Assembly (NCBI RefSeq): GCF_000421165.1
Contig: NZ_ATWI01000008.1
Coordinates: 877,385 to 941,384, forward strand
Length of the DNA stretch: 64,000 bases
Direction: 5' to 3'
DNA from: Marinobacter daepoensis DSM 16072
Lineage (GTDB): Bacteria > Pseudomonadota > Gammaproteobacteria > Pseudomonadales > Oleiphilaceae
Within the stretch, counting starts at the first letter, position 1. Every line of letters begins with the position of its first letter. The notes beneath the pieces were generated by a model, which made no database searches, had not been told where the DNA came from, and saw only the letters and a list, made by a program, of their open reading frames with translations. A program made the position numbers and the translations under genes. Shown piece by piece: positions 1-9,639 of the stretch.

Positions 1-892
1 TCTTGGCTTTGTGGTTGGTCCGCGCCTGAATGCAGCAGGGCGCCTGGATGATATGAGTATCGGCATTGCCTGCCTGCTGGCCGACAGCCGGGATGAGGCG
101 CTCAGGCTGGCCCGGGATCTGGATAACTTCAACCGCGAGCGCCGCAGTATTGAAAAGGATATGAAGGCCCAGGCTCAGGACTTGCTGGCGTCCATGTCCC
201 TGGATATTGAGGGGCTGCCCTGGGGCCTGGCTCTGTTTGATCAGGACTGGCACCAGGGGGTTATCGGCATCCTGGCTGCGAGGGTTCGTGAGCAAACTCA
301 CCGGCCCACCATTGCCTTCGCGCCCGATGATGATGGCGAGCACCTCAAGGGGTCGGCCCGTTCCATCCCGGGTTTGCACATCCGCGATGCTTTGGCGGTG
401 GTGGATGCCAGGCATCCGGGCCTGATAAAGAAATACGGTGGTCACGCCATGGCGGCGGGTATGACCATTGCCCGGGGTGATCTGGATGTCTTCAGCAATG
501 CCTTTGATCAGGCTGTACGCGACACGTTGAAAGCGGAAGATCTCGAAGCCGCCATCGTCACCGATGGCCCGCTCGCCCCGGCCGAACTCAATCTGGACAC
601 CGCTTATCTGCTGAAGCGCGCAGGCCCCTGGGGGCAGCACTTCCCTGAGCCGGTGTTTGATGGCGAGTTCCGGGTGGTGAGTCAGCGCATTGTGGGAGAG
701 AACCATCTGAAACTGGTGCTGCAGCCGGTAGAGGGGGGTGGCATCATTGATGGAATTGCTTTCAATACCGGGCCTGAGGTGCCTGATTTTACCCGGAGTG
801 GGGCGCGGGTGGTTTATAAGCCCGATGCCAATACCTTTCGGGGGCGTACGAACCTTCAGTTGTTGGTAGATTATCTGGAGCCGCTGGGCTGA
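1..892 (+). CDS. recJ: Single-stranded-DNA-specific exonuclease RecJ (3' part only)
   Basis: RecJ degrades single-stranded DNA 5' to 3' in recombinational repair and mismatch repair. Only the C-terminal 296 residues are here; the frame enters from the left edge with the first whole codon at base 2. The first residues carry the VGPRLNAAGRLDD block of the DHH-family core, followed by a DHHA1 region with the GGHAMAAGMT motif at about residue 140 of the visible part, and a C-terminal OB-like segment ending in LVDYLEPLG. The neighbouring order recJ-prfB-lysS is the same as in E. coli. The stop lies 128 bases before prfB, so prfB may have its own promoter. Confidence 0.95.
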   Translation, partial: LGFVVGPRLNAAGRLDDMSIGIACLLADSRDEALRLARDLDNFNRERRSIEKDMKAQAQDLLASMSLDIEGLPWGLALFDQDWHQGVIGILAARVREQTHRPTIAFAPDDDGEHLKGSARSIPGLHIRDALAVVDARHPGLIKKYGGHAMAAGMTIARGDLDVFSNAFDQAVRDTLKAEDLEAAIVTDGPLAPAELNLDTAYLLKRAGPWGQHFPEPVFDGEFRVVSQRIVGENHLKLVLQPVEGGGIIDGIAFNTGPEVPDFTRSGARVVYKPDANTFRGRTNLQLLVDYLEPLG

Positions 893-943
893 GGTTTTGG
901 CACTCAGGTGGATTTCAGGGTGTGTGCTCTACGCAAGGAACAG

Positions 944-972
944 CTGATTTAGCGCGTAAATTCCGGTAGAAT
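944..972 (+). promoter_or_regulatory. Candidate sigma-70 promoter of prfB
   Basis: CTGATT (944-949) and TAGAAT (967-972) are separated by 17 bases and lie 48 bases before the prfB ATG. The -10 is a good match and the -35 is weak (three of six). Read by eye only. Confidence 0.35.
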
Positions 973-1020
973 CCGCCCTCTGTTTTTATCGCATCATTTT
1001 ACAACGCGAGACAAGGTTTC

Positions 1021-2116
1021 ATGGAAATTAATCCCATAGTGACGAAGATCAAAGAGCTTCGCGAGCGCACTGAAGCGCTGAGGGGGTATCTTTGACTACG
1101 ATCACCGTAGTGAGCGACTGGTTGAAGTAGAGCGGGAGCTGGAACTTCCTACCGTCTGGGACGATCCCGAGCGAGCCCAGAGTCTGGGTAAAGAACGCTC
1201 TGATCTTGAGCTGATTGTTAAGACCATCGACAACCTCACCAACGGTCTGAGCGACGCCGAGAGTCTGCTCGACATGGCCGTGGAAGAGGACGACGAGGGC
1301 ACCGTCCGGGAAATTGAAACGGACCTCGAAGGTCTTGACGGTGAACTCGAAAAGCTTGAATTCCGTCGCATGTTCTCTGGAGAAATGGACGCCAACAATG
1401 CCTACCTGGATATCCAGGCCGGTTCCGGCGGTACCGAAGCTCAGGACTGGGGCAACATGCTGCTGCGGATGTATCTGCGGTGGGCCGAGCGCCGGGGCTT
1501 CAAGGCTGAAATTGTTGAGCTGCAGGAAGGGGAAGTGGCGGGCATCAAGAGTGCCACGGTCCACATTCAGGGCGACTACGCCTACGGTTGGCTGCGCACC
1601 GAGACTGGCGTTCACCGTCTGGTTCGGAAGTCGCCGTTTGATTCGGGCAATCGCCGTCATACCTCGTTTTCCTCGGTGTTTGTGTCGCCGGAAGTGGACG
1701 ACAGCTTTGACATTGAAATCAACCCGGCCGATTTGCGGGTGGATGTCTATCGTGCCTCCGGTGCTGGTGGTCAGCACGTTAACCGAACGGAATCTGCCGT
1801 TCGTTTGACCCACAATCCCACCGGGATTGTGGTGGCCTGTCAGGCGGGTCGGAGTCAGCACCAGAACAAAGACCAGGCCATGAAACAACTCAAGGCCAAG
1901 CTCTTCGAGCATGAAATGCAGAAGCGCAACGAAGAGAAGCAGAAAGCCGAAGACGCCAAGTCTGATATCGGCTGGGGCAGCCAGATCCGCTCTTACGTGC
2001 TGGATGACAGCCGGATCAAAGATCTGCGCACCAAGGTGGAAACCAGCAATACCCAGTCGGTATTGGATGGTGACATCGACAAGTTTATTGAAGCCAGTCT
2101 GAAGATGGCGCTGTAA
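1021..2116 (+). CDS. prfB: Peptide chain release factor 2, made by programmed +1 frameshift
   Basis: RF2 recognises UGA and UAA stop codons and triggers peptide release. The gene starts at ATG 1021, reads 24 codons, meets in-frame TGA at 1093-1095, and continues in the +1 frame from GAC at 1094, so the product is join(1021..1092, 1094..2116), 364 residues, against 365 in E. coli. The tripeptide anticodon SPF is at residues 204-206 and the GGQ catalytic motif at 249-251, both one residue offset from E. coli. The in-frame UGA makes synthesis autoregulatory: scarce RF2 favours the frameshift. lysS begins 52 bases after the stop, the same pairing as in E. coli. A gene finder that ignores recoding would call a truncated start near 1274. 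Confidence 0.97.
1081..1096 (+). promoter_or_regulatory. prfB programmed +1 ribosomal frameshift site
   Basis: A Shine-Dalgarno-like AGGGGGT (1081-1087) lies three bases before the slippery codon CTT (1090-1092), followed by TGA and C (1093-1096). This is the classic arrangement: the internal Shine-Dalgarno, the slow UGA-C context and the CTT to TTT slip together shift ribosomes by one base. Confidence 0.97.
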
Positions 2117-2168
2117 GCAGCGCCACCCAAACCACACCGGATCATTCCGACTTCTTTAGTGAGCCAAG

Positions 2169-3704
2169 ATGACTGAACAGACTCAGAACGCCGCACAGCA
2201 TGAGGACAACAAGCTGATTGCCGAGCGCCGCGCCAAACTGGCTGCGTTGCGTGAGCAGGGCAATCCGTTTCCTAACGACTTCCGCCGGGATGCCACCGCT
2301 GCCGAATTGCAGGCAGAATACGGGAATAAAACCAAGGAAGAGCTGGAGGGTCTGGGGATCAAAGTGGCCATCGCCGGCCGGATGATGCTTGACCGCAAGG
2401 CGTTCAAGGTGGTTCAGGATATGACTGGCCGCATCCAGATATACGCCTCCAAAGACGTCCAGAAAGACACCCGGCACTGGGATCTGGGTGATATCGTGGG
2501 AGTGCGAGGAACCTTGTCCAAGTCTGGCAAGGGGGATCTCTATGTGACCATGGATGAGTATGTCCTGCTCACCAAATCCCTGCGCCCACTGCCCGAGAAA
2601 CACAAGGGCCTCACCGATACCGAAGCGCGCTATCGTCACCGCTATGTCGACCTGATGGTGAACGAGGACAGCCGGCGGATATTTTATGCCCGTTCCAAGA
2701 TCATCAATGTGATGCGACAGTACTTCGCTGAGCGGGACTTCATGGAAGTGGAAACGCCCATGCTGCAGGTGATTCCGGGCGGGGCTACCGCACGGCCATT
2801 TGTGACCCATCACAATGCGCTGGGCATTGATATGTACCTGCGTATTGCGCCCGAGCTGTTCCTGAAGCGTTTGGTGGTAGGCGGATTTGAGCGGGTATTT
2901 GAGATCAACCGCAACTTCCGCAATGAAGGCCTGTCGACGCGTCACAACCCTGAATTCACGATGGTCGAGTTCTACCAGGCGTATGCCGATTACAATGACC
3001 TGATGGATCTGACCGAAGACATGCTGCGCACCATTACTGAAAAGGTGCTGGGCTCGACGCTGGTCACCAATACCCGCACGCTGAAGGACGGCACCGAGGA
3101 AACAGTCGAATACGATTTCGGCAAGCCCTTTGAGCGTCTGACAGTGGTGGACGCGATCCTCCGCTACAACGCGGACATCACGCGGGAGCAGCTGTTGGAC
3201 GATGCGCAGGCACGGGTTGTGGCCAAAGACCTCGGGATTCAGGTAAAGGACATCTGGGGCCTGGGTAAGGTTCAGATTGAAATCTTTGAAGCGACGGCAG
3301 AGCACCGCCTGATGCAGCCTACTTTCATTACCGAGTACCCGAAAGAAGTTTCGCCTCTGGCCCGCAGTAAAGACAGCGATCCGTTTGTCACCGAGCGCTT
3401 CGAGTTCTTCGTTGGTGGTCGGGAAATTGCGAACGGGTTCTCTGAGCTCAACGATGCCGAGGATCAGGCTGAGCGCTTCCAGGCCCAGGTTGCCGAGAAG
3501 GATGCGGGTGATGACGAGGCCATGTTCTACGATGACGACTACGTCATGGCCCTGGAATACGGTCTGCCGCCGACCGCAGGGGAAGGCATTGGTATCGATC
3601 GCCTGGCCATGCTGTTGACTGACTCGCCATCTATCCGTGACGTCATTCTGTTCCCGGCCATGCGGCCTGAGCACAAAGCCGAAACAAAGCCGGACAGCGA
3701 GTAA
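2169..3704 (+). CDS. lysS: Lysyl-tRNA synthetase, class II
   Basis: Charges tRNA-Lys with lysine in the cytoplasm. The 511-residue length is normal for the class II enzyme. The N-terminal anticodon-binding OB domain (about 65-170) is followed by the class II catalytic core: motif 1 region around [10 protein letters not shown], motif 2 with [14 protein letters not shown], and motif 3 with [10 protein letters not shown] close to the C terminus. It follows prfB by 52 bases on the same strand and ends four bases before ung, so the three genes look co-transcribed. Confidence 0.97.
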   Translation: MTEQTQNAAQHEDNKLIAERRAKLAALREQGNPFPNDFRRDATAAELQAEYGNKTKEELEGLGIKVAIAGRMMLDRKAFKVVQDMTGRIQIYASKDVQKDTRHWDLGDIVGVRGTLSKSGKGDLYVTMDEYVLLTKSLRPLPEKHKGLTDTEARYRHRYVDLMVNEDSRRIFYARSKIINVMRQYFAERDFMEVETPMLQVIPGGATARPFVTHHNALGIDMYLRIAPELFLKRLVVGGFERVFEINRNFRNEGLSTRHNPEFTMVEFYQAYADYNDLMDLTEDMLRTITEKVLGSTLVTNTRTLKDGTEETVEYDFGKPFERLTVVDAILRYNADITREQLLDDAQARVVAKDLGIQVKDIWGLGKVQIEIFEATAEHRLMQPTFITEYPKEVSPLARSKDSDPFVTERFEFFVGGREIANGFSELNDAEDQAERFQAQVAEKDAGDDEAMFYDDDYVMALEYGLPPTAGEGIGIDRLAMLLTDSPSIRDVILFPAMRPEHKAETKPDSE

Positions 3705-3708
3705 CCTT

Positions 3709-4440
3709 ATGCACCCTGCCGAGGCACTGGCTCAACAACTGAAGCCCGGTCAAGGCTGGGGCGAGCGGCTGGCGGATGAGTTCCGCCAGCCCTATATGCA
3801 GAAGCTGGCTGAATTCCTGGCAGCTGAGGAGCAGGCTGGCAAGGTTCTTTACCCACCGAGTAGCCACTGCTTTAACGCCCTGAACAGTACTCCACTGGAT
3901 CAGGTAAGCGTAGTGATCCTTGGCCAGGACCCCTATCATGGCCCGGGGCAGGCCCACGGTCTGTGTTTCTCTGTTCGGCCTCAGGTCCCCCCGCCACCGT
4001 CGCTGGTGAATATCTTCAAGGAAATCGAAACGGACCTGAATATTGCGCCGCCAGACCATGGTTGCCTGCAGCCATGGGCCGAACAAGGTGTGCTGCTGCT
4101 TAACAGCGTACTCACGGTTGAGCAATCCAGTGCGGGGGCTCATCAGGGTAAGGGTTGGGAAACGTTTACCGACAAAGTGATCGAAGTGATCAACCGGGAG
4201 CGTCACAACGTTGTGTTTCTGTTGTGGGGCAGCTACGCCAGGAAGAAGGGGCAGCGCATTGACCGGAACCGTCATCTGGTTCTTGAGGGACCTCACCCCT
4301 CGCCACTGAGTGCGTACCGTGGATTCTTCGGTTGCCGGCACTTTTCAAAGGCTAACGAGTGGTTGCAGCAGCAGGGGAGGGCTCCCGTCAATTGGGCGCT
4401 CCCTGATAAGGCTGAGTTGCTCGCCAGATACCAGAAGTGA
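3709..4440 (+). CDS. ung: Uracil-DNA glycosylase, family 1
   Basis: Removes uracil from DNA to start base-excision repair. The start chosen is ATG 3709, four bases after the lysS stop; a longer open frame reaches back to 3637 but would overlap lysS by 68 bases and adds residues foreign to the family. The resulting 243-residue protein has the family's usual length. The water-activating motif GQDPYHG puts the catalytic Asp at residue 74, and [11 protein letters not shown] supplies the second catalytic His at 196. It ends the recJ-prfB-lysS-ung run and faces a convergent HDOD gene. Confidence 0.96.
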   Translation: MHPAEALAQQLKPGQGWGERLADEFRQPYMQKLAEFLAAEEQAGKVLYPPSSHCFNALNSTPLDQVSVVILGQDPYHGPGQAHGLCFSVRPQVPPPPSLVNIFKEIETDLNIAPPDHGCLQPWAEQGVLLLNSVLTVEQSSAGAHQGKGWETFTDKVIEVINRERHNVVFLLWGSYARKKGQRIDRNRHLVLEGPHPSPLSAYRGFFGCRHFSKANEWLQQQGRAPVNWALPDKAELLARYQK

Positions 4441-4452
4441 CGTCCTGATGGT

Positions 4453-4478
4453 CCAGGCGCTTCCTCGTGGGCGCCTGG
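4453..4478. terminator. Hairpin between convergent ung and HDOD genes
   Basis: CCAGGCGC (4453-4460) and GCGCCTGG (4471-4478) form a perfect 8-bp stem with a 10-base loop in the 63-base convergent gap. No T tract follows on either strand, so it is a weak candidate for an intrinsic terminator. Confidence 0.3.
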
Positions 4479-4503
4479 CGGGCATGCCTGGGGAGTTCAG
4501 GGG

Positions 4504-5337
4504 TTACTGTAGTAACGCCATTGCCGCTTCCATCTGGGCGTTCAGGTCTTCTTCCTCGCTCATGTCGATGTTCGGGTCGAGCCCCAGTCGGTCGAACGCT
4601 GAAATCTTTGTCCAGTCGATCTCATTCCAGGGATGATCGGTACCCGCGATCAGTTGCAGGTTTGCCACCATGACCAGATCGGCGTAATCGGCTGATGGCA
4701 CGTGGCGCTGGAAGTTGGCGTATTCCAGAGGTACGTTCTGCAATTCTTTCGGGAAGTCCCATTTTCTGAGGATCAGTGAGCCAATCCCCGGGTGCAGTTC
4801 GTCAATCACGTTGTCGAGCATAATGCTGCTGATCTGAATATCCTGATCTTCGACATAGCGCAGAATGGGTAGGACTCCGATCAGGTGGACCAGCCCGGCG
4901 AGGGTGGCCTGATCGGCCTTGAGTCGCGTGTAGTGTTGCGCCAGTACGTGACAGATGCCGGCCACTTCCGTGCTGGTTTGCCAGGTGGTTCGCAAGCGCT
5001 TGTCGACCATGTCAGAGGTAGCCTGAAACATCTGTTCCATGGCCAGCCCCATGGCAAGATTGCTGGTGTATGCCATGCCAAGCCGGCTAACAGCCATGTT
5101 CAGGTTTTCTATTGCGCGACTGCCCCGGAACAGGGGGCTGTTGCACACTCTGATAATCCGGGCCGACAGGGCGGTGTCGTTGCTGATGACTTTGACCAGA
5201 TCGGCAATGGCTGAATCTTCGGACTCCGCGATGTCCCGAACCTGAAGCGCGACTTCCGGCAGGGTCGGAAGCACCAGCTTGTCGTTCTCGATGGCTGCTT
5301 TCAGGTCGGTTTTGATGGTTTCAACAATATTGGCCAT
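4504..5337 (-). CDS. HDOD domain signalling protein
   Basis: A 277-residue protein almost wholly made of one HDOD domain (about residues 20-220), a catalytically inactive relative of HD phosphohydrolases used in bacterial signalling. Visible family features are the LPTLPEVALQV opening, the DTALSARIIRVCNSPLF segment, and AGLVHLIGVLPIL where a true HD enzyme would carry metal-binding residues. The C-terminal 50 residues are acidic. It lies 98 bases downstream of ygfZ on the same strand with its own candidate promoter, so it may be transcribed independently. The input signal and partner cannot be read from the sequence. Confidence 0.9.
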   Translation of the reverse strand: MANIVETIKTDLKAAIENDKLVLPTLPEVALQVRDIAESEDSAIADLVKVISNDTALSARIIRVCNSPLFRGSRAIENLNMAVSRLGMAYTSNLAMGLAMEQMFQATSDMVDKRLRTTWQTSTEVAGICHVLAQHYTRLKADQATLAGLVHLIGVLPILRYVEDQDIQISSIMLDNVIDELHPGIGSLILRKWDFPKELQNVPLEYANFQRHVPSADYADLVMVANLQLIAGTDHPWNEIDWTKISAFDRLGLDPNIDMSEEEDLNAQMEAAMALLQ

Positions 5338-5401
5338 GGTCAGTTAGGTTCCGCTTGTCTGGAGGCCCCAAGCACGGGGTAAATACCGGTATCTGTTTTA
5401 A

Positions 5402-5434
5402 TTTATAGCAAATTTTTCCGGTATTTCCTGTCAA
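5402..5434 (-). promoter_or_regulatory. Candidate promoter of the HDOD gene
   Basis: On the minus strand TTGACA (5434-5429) is a perfect -35, and TGCTATAAA (5410-5402) is an extended -10. The 21-base spacer is too long for an ideal sigma-70 promoter, but the extended -10 may compensate. A 10-bp palindrome ATACCGGTAT lies just downstream at 5383-5392. Confidence 0.4.
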
Positions 5435-5435
5435 C

Positions 5436-6410
5436 TTATGTATCCGCACCGGTTGGCTTTTCCCGTTCCGGTACCGGGTAGGGCAAGTCAAGTACGGTGA
5501 GCTTCAGGTTGTCGGCGCCTTCAAGCGTCAGTGGCTGGCTGGCTGAGTCGTGGCGAATGACTGCCAGCATCTCGCCCCCTTGCGGGGTGGTCAGCACCGC
5601 GTTCACTACCTCACCAACGGCTTTGTCGCCAACGATCAGCCGGGTTCCGGCGTCGGGGGCAGTACCAATGCCCGAGAAGGCGAGTCGGAACAGGCTTTTT
5701 TTGAGCTGGCCGAGAAAATGCATTCGTGCGATCACTTCCTGCCCGGTATAGCAGCCTTTTTTGTAGTGGATCCCCCGCAGGTGCTGGAGGTTGAGCATTT
5801 GCGGTACGTAGCTTTCGCGTGTCGCGGGGGTCAGGTGGGGAACCCCTGCTCGGATTTCGGAGGCCTGCCAGTCTGGCAGCGACGCCTCGGTGGCGGGCAG
5901 GCCGGTGCCGTCTGCGGTGATTTGCCAGAGTTCGTAGCGGGCTTGCTGATGAATGTCGTCCTCAAGGCGTATCAGGTAGCCAAGAGGCGTTTCTGCCTGT
6001 TGTCCTGGCTGTGTCAGATCGCGGGCTGCGGTGCCTGCGATGGCTTCGGCGGTTTCTGAACCCATCAGGCCAATGACTCTGCCCGACTCGAGGCGCTCAA
6101 GGCTGGTGCCCCGGAACAGCATCAGGTATTTGTTCAGGTGCGTAATTGTCTCCTCGGCCATCTCCTGTTCCAGAGCGATCAGAAGGTCCTCACCGTCCCG
6201 CACCAGCCGGGTAAGGCAATAGGCTCTGCCTTTCGGGGTGCTGGCAGCAGCTCGCAGAGACTGGGCGCTGGTCACTTCATCGACGTTCTGGCTGAACTGG
6301 CCCTGAACAAACTTATCTGCGCCTGGCCCACTGATTCTGGCCAGAACCCGGTCTGTCAGGTTCGCCCAGCCGTGCGGGTTGGCGTGACGTGGCGTCTCGG
6401 TGTTGGTCAT
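5436..6410 (-). CDS. ygfZ: YgfZ/GcvT-like tetrahydrofolate-dependent iron-sulfur protein maintenance factor
   Basis: YgfZ helps keep certain iron-sulfur enzymes active (for example MiaB in E. coli) using folate. The 324-residue protein shows the GcvT-like fold layout and the diagnostic motif KGCYTGQEV at about residue 220, whose Cys is essential in the E. coli protein. It is downstream of nadB, sdhE and cptA on the minus strand, 25 bases after cptA, so it is probably in the same transcript. NadB and succinate dehydrogenase biology links this cluster to flavin and iron-sulfur enzymes. Confidence 0.93.
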   Translation of the reverse strand: MTNTETPRHANPHGWANLTDRVLARISGPGADKFVQGQFSQNVDEVTSAQSLRAAASTPKGRAYCLTRLVRDGEDLLIALEQEMAEETITHLNKYLMLFRGTSLERLESGRVIGLMGSETAEAIAGTAARDLTQPGQQAETPLGYLIRLEDDIHQQARYELWQITADGTGLPATEASLPDWQASEIRAGVPHLTPATRESYVPQMLNLQHLRGIHYKKGCYTGQEVIARMHFLGQLKKSLFRLAFSGIGTAPDAGTRLIVGDKAVGEVVNAVLTTPQGGEMLAVIRHDSASQPLTLEGADNLKLTVLDLPYPVPEREKPTGADT

Positions 6411-6435
6411 CGAAAGCTCCGGATGAAATGTTGGT

Positions 6436-6897
6436 TCAGCGGGTGATGGCGGCAGGCCCCACCAGGAGCCACATTCTCAGCCTTCGGAAGGCCTGTTTGC
6501 AAACATTGGCTCGAAGTGGCCCGGAAGGGGCGAGCAGAATGGCTGTCATGGCAGCGGATCTGGAGCCGGTTGGCCGTATTTTCAAGGCCAGGAAGGTTGC
6601 GCCCAGGGTGCTGCAGCCATGAATGCTCGCTGGCAGCTCACGGCCGTCGGCCAGAGCGCAGTGAAGGCGGTCACCCTCGACGGTCAGGCCCGTAACGGCA
6701 CCGGGGCCTGTCAGCAGGCCGCAGCGGCGGAAGTCCTGCCACCCGAGATACAAAGTGACTGGCAGAAGCGCGCAGGCCGCCGGTGTCGTTGTCAGGCCTG
6801 CTGTCAGAACAGCCGCTGACAGCCCGCCCCAGGGCAGGCAGGCCAGCAGGCCAGCTGACCAGGAGGGTGACAGGGTCAGTTCAATCCGGCTGGACAC
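6436..6897 (-). CDS. YgfX/CptA-like small membrane protein
   Basis: A 153-residue protein with a hydrophobic, Ala/Leu-rich hairpin at about residues 14-52 and a cytoplasmic-looking C-terminal half. The identity rests mainly on position: it overlaps the 3' end of sdhE by 17 bases, exactly where ygfX (cptA) follows ygfY (sdhE) in gammaproteobacteria, and on the fitting membrane topology and length. In E. coli YgfX has been described as a toxin acting on MreB and FtsZ with YgfY as partner; whether that holds here is unknown. Sequence similarity by eye is weak. Confidence 0.7.
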   Translation of the reverse strand: MSSRIELTLSPSWSAGLLACLPWGGLSAAVLTAGLTTTPAACALLPVTLYLGWQDFRRCGLLTGPGAVTGLTVEGDRLHCALADGRELPASIHGCSTLGATFLALKIRPTGSRSAAMTAILLAPSGPLRANVCKQAFRRLRMWLLVGPAAITR

Positions 6898-7159
6898 GGT
6901 TGAGGATCATGTCAACGATGTGCCGAAGATCCGGATCGTCCGGTTTGCTGCGTTGCATGAACCATTCAAACATGTCGGTGTCTTCGCAGCTCAGCAGCTT
7001 GCGGTAGCGGGCCTGGTCTTCCGGCGCGAGATCCCGGTATACCTCTTCGAGGAACGGAAGCAGAAGAACGTCCAGTTCCAGCATGCCGCGGCGGCTGTGC
7101 CACCACAGGCGGTGAAAGTCGGTGTGGTCCTGAGAAGTGTTGGATTCGGACATAGTCAT
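6881..7159 (-). CDS. sdhE: FAD assembly factor SdhE (YgfY/CptB)
   Basis: SdhE promotes covalent attachment of FAD to the flavoprotein subunits of succinate dehydrogenase and fumarate reductase. The 92-residue form starts at ATG 7159, preceded by AAAGG; a longer frame up to 7243 would run into nadB and adds non-family residues. The family signature RRGMLELD is present near residue 25, and the acidic [12 protein letters not shown] segment matches the conserved centre of the domain. It lies between nadB (31 bases upstream) and cptA (17-base overlap). NadB is itself a flavoprotein of the same superfamily as SdhA, which gives the pairing some sense. Confidence 0.92.
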   Translation of the reverse strand: MTMSESNTSQDHTDFHRLWWHSRRGMLELDVLLLPFLEEVYRDLAPEDQARYRKLLSCEDTDMFEWFMQRSKPDDPDLRHIVDMILNRVQPD

Positions 7160-7190
7160 TCTGCCTTTTGAATCGGAAAGATGCCCTGAC

Positions 7191-8819
7191 TCAGGGCGTC
7201 GGGGTTCGGTAGTTGGTTGGCACCAGAAGGGTATCCTGGGCATCGTTCAGCAGCCCCGGGTAGTCCAGAGTGTAATGCAGACCCCGGCTTTCCCTGCGCT
7301 GCAGAGCCGAGCAGATGATCAGATCGGACACGGTGACCAGGTTGCGCAGTTCGATCAGGTCGTTGGAAACCCGGTAGTTGCTGTAAAACTCGCTGATTTC
7401 CCGGGACAGAAGATCCACCCGGTGTTTTGCCCGCTGGAGACGCTTGGTGGTTCTGACGATGCCGACGTAATCCCACATGAAGTGCCGTAACTCGTCCCAG
7501 TTATGGGAGATGATGACGTCTTCGTCGGAATCCCGGACCTGGCTTTCATCCCAGTCGGGCGCGGACGGTGGAGGCGGAATGTCGGCCTCCCGGCGGGCGA
7601 TGTCCTGAGCGGCAGCCCGGCCATACACCAGGCACTCGAGCAAGGAGTTGCTGGCCATGCGGTTGGCGCCATGCAAGCCGGTAAAGGCCGCTTCACCAAC
7701 CACGTATAACTGGTTGACGTCGGTTCGTGCCCGTTCGTCACTGACCACGCCGCCACAGGTATAGTGCGCTGCCGGGACCACAGGAATGGATTCCCGGGTG
7801 ATGTCGATGCCAAACCCGAGGCATTTCTCATAAATGGTTGGGAAATGCTGTTTAATGAAATCGGCCGGTTTGTGACTGATGTCGAGGTACAGATGATCGG
7901 CGCCGAGGCGTTTCATTTCATGGTCAATCGCTCGTGCGACGATGTCTCTGGGGGCCAGTTCAGCCCGGTCATCAAACCGGTCCATAAAGCGACTGCCATC
8001 CGGTAACCGGAGTACACCGCCTTCACCCCGGACCGCTTCGGTAATAAGAAACGACTTGGCATGGGGGTGGTAGAGGCAGGTGGGGTGGAACTGGTTGAAT
8101 TCCATGTTTGAGACCCGGCATCCGGCCCGCCAGGCCATTGCGATGCCATCACCAGAAGCGCCGTCGGGGTTGGTGGTGTAACGATAGGCCTTGGACGCGC
8201 CGCCGGTGGCGATGACGGTGAATCTGGCCCGGAACAGCTCCACGTGGTTGTCTTCAAGGTTCAGAATGTAGGCCCCGACACAGCGATTGCCGGGGAGGGC
8301 CAGTTTCCGGTTTGTGATGAGGTCAACGGCCACCCGGCCGGCTTTGAGGTCGATGTTGGGCCGCGCCCGTGCCTGGTCGGCCAGGGTGGTGGAGACCGCA
8401 TGGCCGGTGGCGTCGGCCGCGTGGATGATCCGGCGATGGCTGTGCCCGCCTTCCCGGGTGAGATGGTAATCTTCGCCGTCGTCCTGGCGGGTAAACTTCA
8501 CGCCGGAGTCAATCAACCATCGGATGCTCTCTTTACTGTGTTCAACGGTAAAGCGGACGGCGTCCTCGTGGCACAGTCCTCCGCCGGCATTCAGGGTGTC
8601 CTGGATGTGGTTCTCGACCGAGTCGGTATCGTCCAGAACGGCGGCAATGCCTCCCTGAGCCCAGAGCGTTGCTCCCGAACTGATTTCGGCTTTGCTGATG
8701 ACGCAAACGCGCAGATGCTCCGGAAGGTTCAGGGCAACGGTAAGGCCGGCAGCGCCGCTGCCGATAATCAGGACATCGTATTCGTAGGACTGTGGCATTG
8801 AGTGGTAGTCGCGGGCCAT
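7191..8819 (-). CDS. nadB: L-aspartate oxidase
   Basis: Oxidises L-aspartate to iminoaspartate with FAD, the first step of de novo NAD synthesis; NadA then forms quinolinate. The 542-residue protein has the FAD dinucleotide motif [11 protein letters not shown] near the N terminus, the [12 protein letters not shown] loop, and the fumarate-reductase-family active-site region including HPTCLYHP. It is the first gene of a minus-strand run nadB-sdhE-cptA-ygfZ and is divergent from rpoE with a 118-base gap, the same arrangement as nadB-algU in Pseudomonas. Confidence 0.96.
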   Translation of the reverse strand: MARDYHSMPQSYEYDVLIIGSGAAGLTVALNLPEHLRVCVISKAEISSGATLWAQGGIAAVLDDTDSVENHIQDTLNAGGGLCHEDAVRFTVEHSKESIRWLIDSGVKFTRQDDGEDYHLTREGGHSHRRIIHAADATGHAVSTTLADQARARPNIDLKAGRVAVDLITNRKLALPGNRCVGAYILNLEDNHVELFRARFTVIATGGASKAYRYTTNPDGASGDGIAMAWRAGCRVSNMEFNQFHPTCLYHPHAKSFLITEAVRGEGGVLRLPDGSRFMDRFDDRAELAPRDIVARAIDHEMKRLGADHLYLDISHKPADFIKQHFPTIYEKCLGFGIDITRESIPVVPAAHYTCGGVVSDERARTDVNQLYVVGEAAFTGLHGANRMASNSLLECLVYGRAAAQDIARREADIPPPPSAPDWDESQVRDSDEDVIISHNWDELRHFMWDYVGIVRTTKRLQRAKHRVDLLSREISEFYSNYRVSNDLIELRNLVTVSDLIICSALQRRESRGLHYTLDYPGLLNDAQDTLLVPTNYRTPTP

Positions 8820-8835
8820 AATGTGGACGTGTATT

Positions 8836-8862
8836 GAACTAAACTTTACGCTTGCTGTCTAT
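8836..8862 (+). promoter_or_regulatory. Candidate autoregulated sigma-E type promoter of rpoE
   Basis: GAACTA (8836-8841), 16 bases, then TCTAT (8858-8862) resembles the AlgU/RpoE consensus GAACTT-N16/17-TCTGA. It lies in the nadB-rpoE gap. Autoregulation by this sigma factor is usual in the family, so the position supports the call; the -10 match is imperfect. Confidence 0.4.
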
Positions 8863-8937
8863 TTGGGCTAACGGATAACCCTGTTCTTCCGGGCACAACG
8901 GGTATACGGGGTAGTGAACGAACGCTGGAACAGCCCA

Positions 8938-9612
8938 ATGACACAAGCCACTCGTATCGAGGTCAGGCCACTGGCCCCAAAATCAGGACTTTCTGTTGCT
9001 TCGTCCATGACGCCTGAGAATGACTGGAAACCCGGTGAGCAGTCCGATAGCCAGACGGATCTGCAATTGGTTCGCAAGGTCCGGAACGGAGACCGTGCGG
9101 CTTTCGACCTGCTGGTAGTGAAGTATCAGTCCCGTGTTGCGTCGATTATCAGTCGCTACGTCTACGACAGTCAGGAAGTCATGGACCTGACCCAGGAAAC
9201 GTTTGTCAAAGCGTTCCGGGCCGTTGATCGTTTTCGGGGAGACAGCGCCTTTTATACGTGGCTGTACCGGATAGCCGTGAATACGGCCAAGAATTATCTG
9301 GAAGCCCGGGGCCGCCGGCCTCAAGGGTCGGCCGATGTTGCCGAAGCCGAAAACTACGACGATGGCGGCAGGCTGAGGGACCCGGCATCCCCCGAGCGGT
9401 TGTTGCAGCGGGAGCAATTACAGAAAGCACTTGCGGAAGCCATTGCCGGTTTGCCGGAAGAGTTGCGTTCGGCCTTCCTGCTCAGGGAGTACGATGGCCT
9501 GAGTTATGAAGATATCGCCCGAATACTGGAGTGTCCCATCGGGACTGTCCGTTCCAGAATTTTCCGGGCGCGGGACTCGGTGGACCGCCACCTTGGGCCG
9601 TTACTTGATTAG
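8938..9612 (+). CDS. rpoE: RNA polymerase sigma factor RpoE/AlgU (ECF envelope-stress sigma factor)
   Basis: Directs transcription of the envelope-stress regulon. Region 2 is visible as AFDLLVVKYQSRV through DLTQETFVKAFRA and TWLYRIAVNTAKNYL, and region 4 as LPEELRSAFLLREYDGLSYEDIA with IGTVRSRIFRARDSV at the end. From ATG 8938 the protein has 224 residues, about 30 more than typical RpoE; GTG 8914 (longer) and ATG 9007 (201 residues, nearest to family length) are alternatives, and none has a strong Shine-Dalgarno. The extra N terminus is Ser/Pro-rich and ends in the run QSDSQTDLQLVRKV. It heads the rpoE-rseA-rseB-rseC-mucD operon. Confidence 0.94.
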   Translation: MTQATRIEVRPLAPKSGLSVASSMTPENDWKPGEQSDSQTDLQLVRKVRNGDRAAFDLLVVKYQSRVASIISRYVYDSQEVMDLTQETFVKAFRAVDRFRGDSAFYTWLYRIAVNTAKNYLEARGRRPQGSADVAEAENYDDGGRLRDPASPERLLQREQLQKALAEAIAGLPEELRSAFLLREYDGLSYEDIARILECPIGTVRSRIFRARDSVDRHLGPLLD

Positions 9613-9639
9613 TCAGTCACGTGAATGAGGTTGCATCCG

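Noticed and set aside
1021..1095. Possible broken prfB (in-frame stop)
   Set aside because: The stop is the conserved programmed frameshift site, so the gene is functional rather than a pseudogene.
2142..3674. A 510-residue open frame antisense to lysS
   Set aside because: It is a shadow of the lysS codon bias; lysS shows all class II synthetase motifs and the antisense protein resembles no family.
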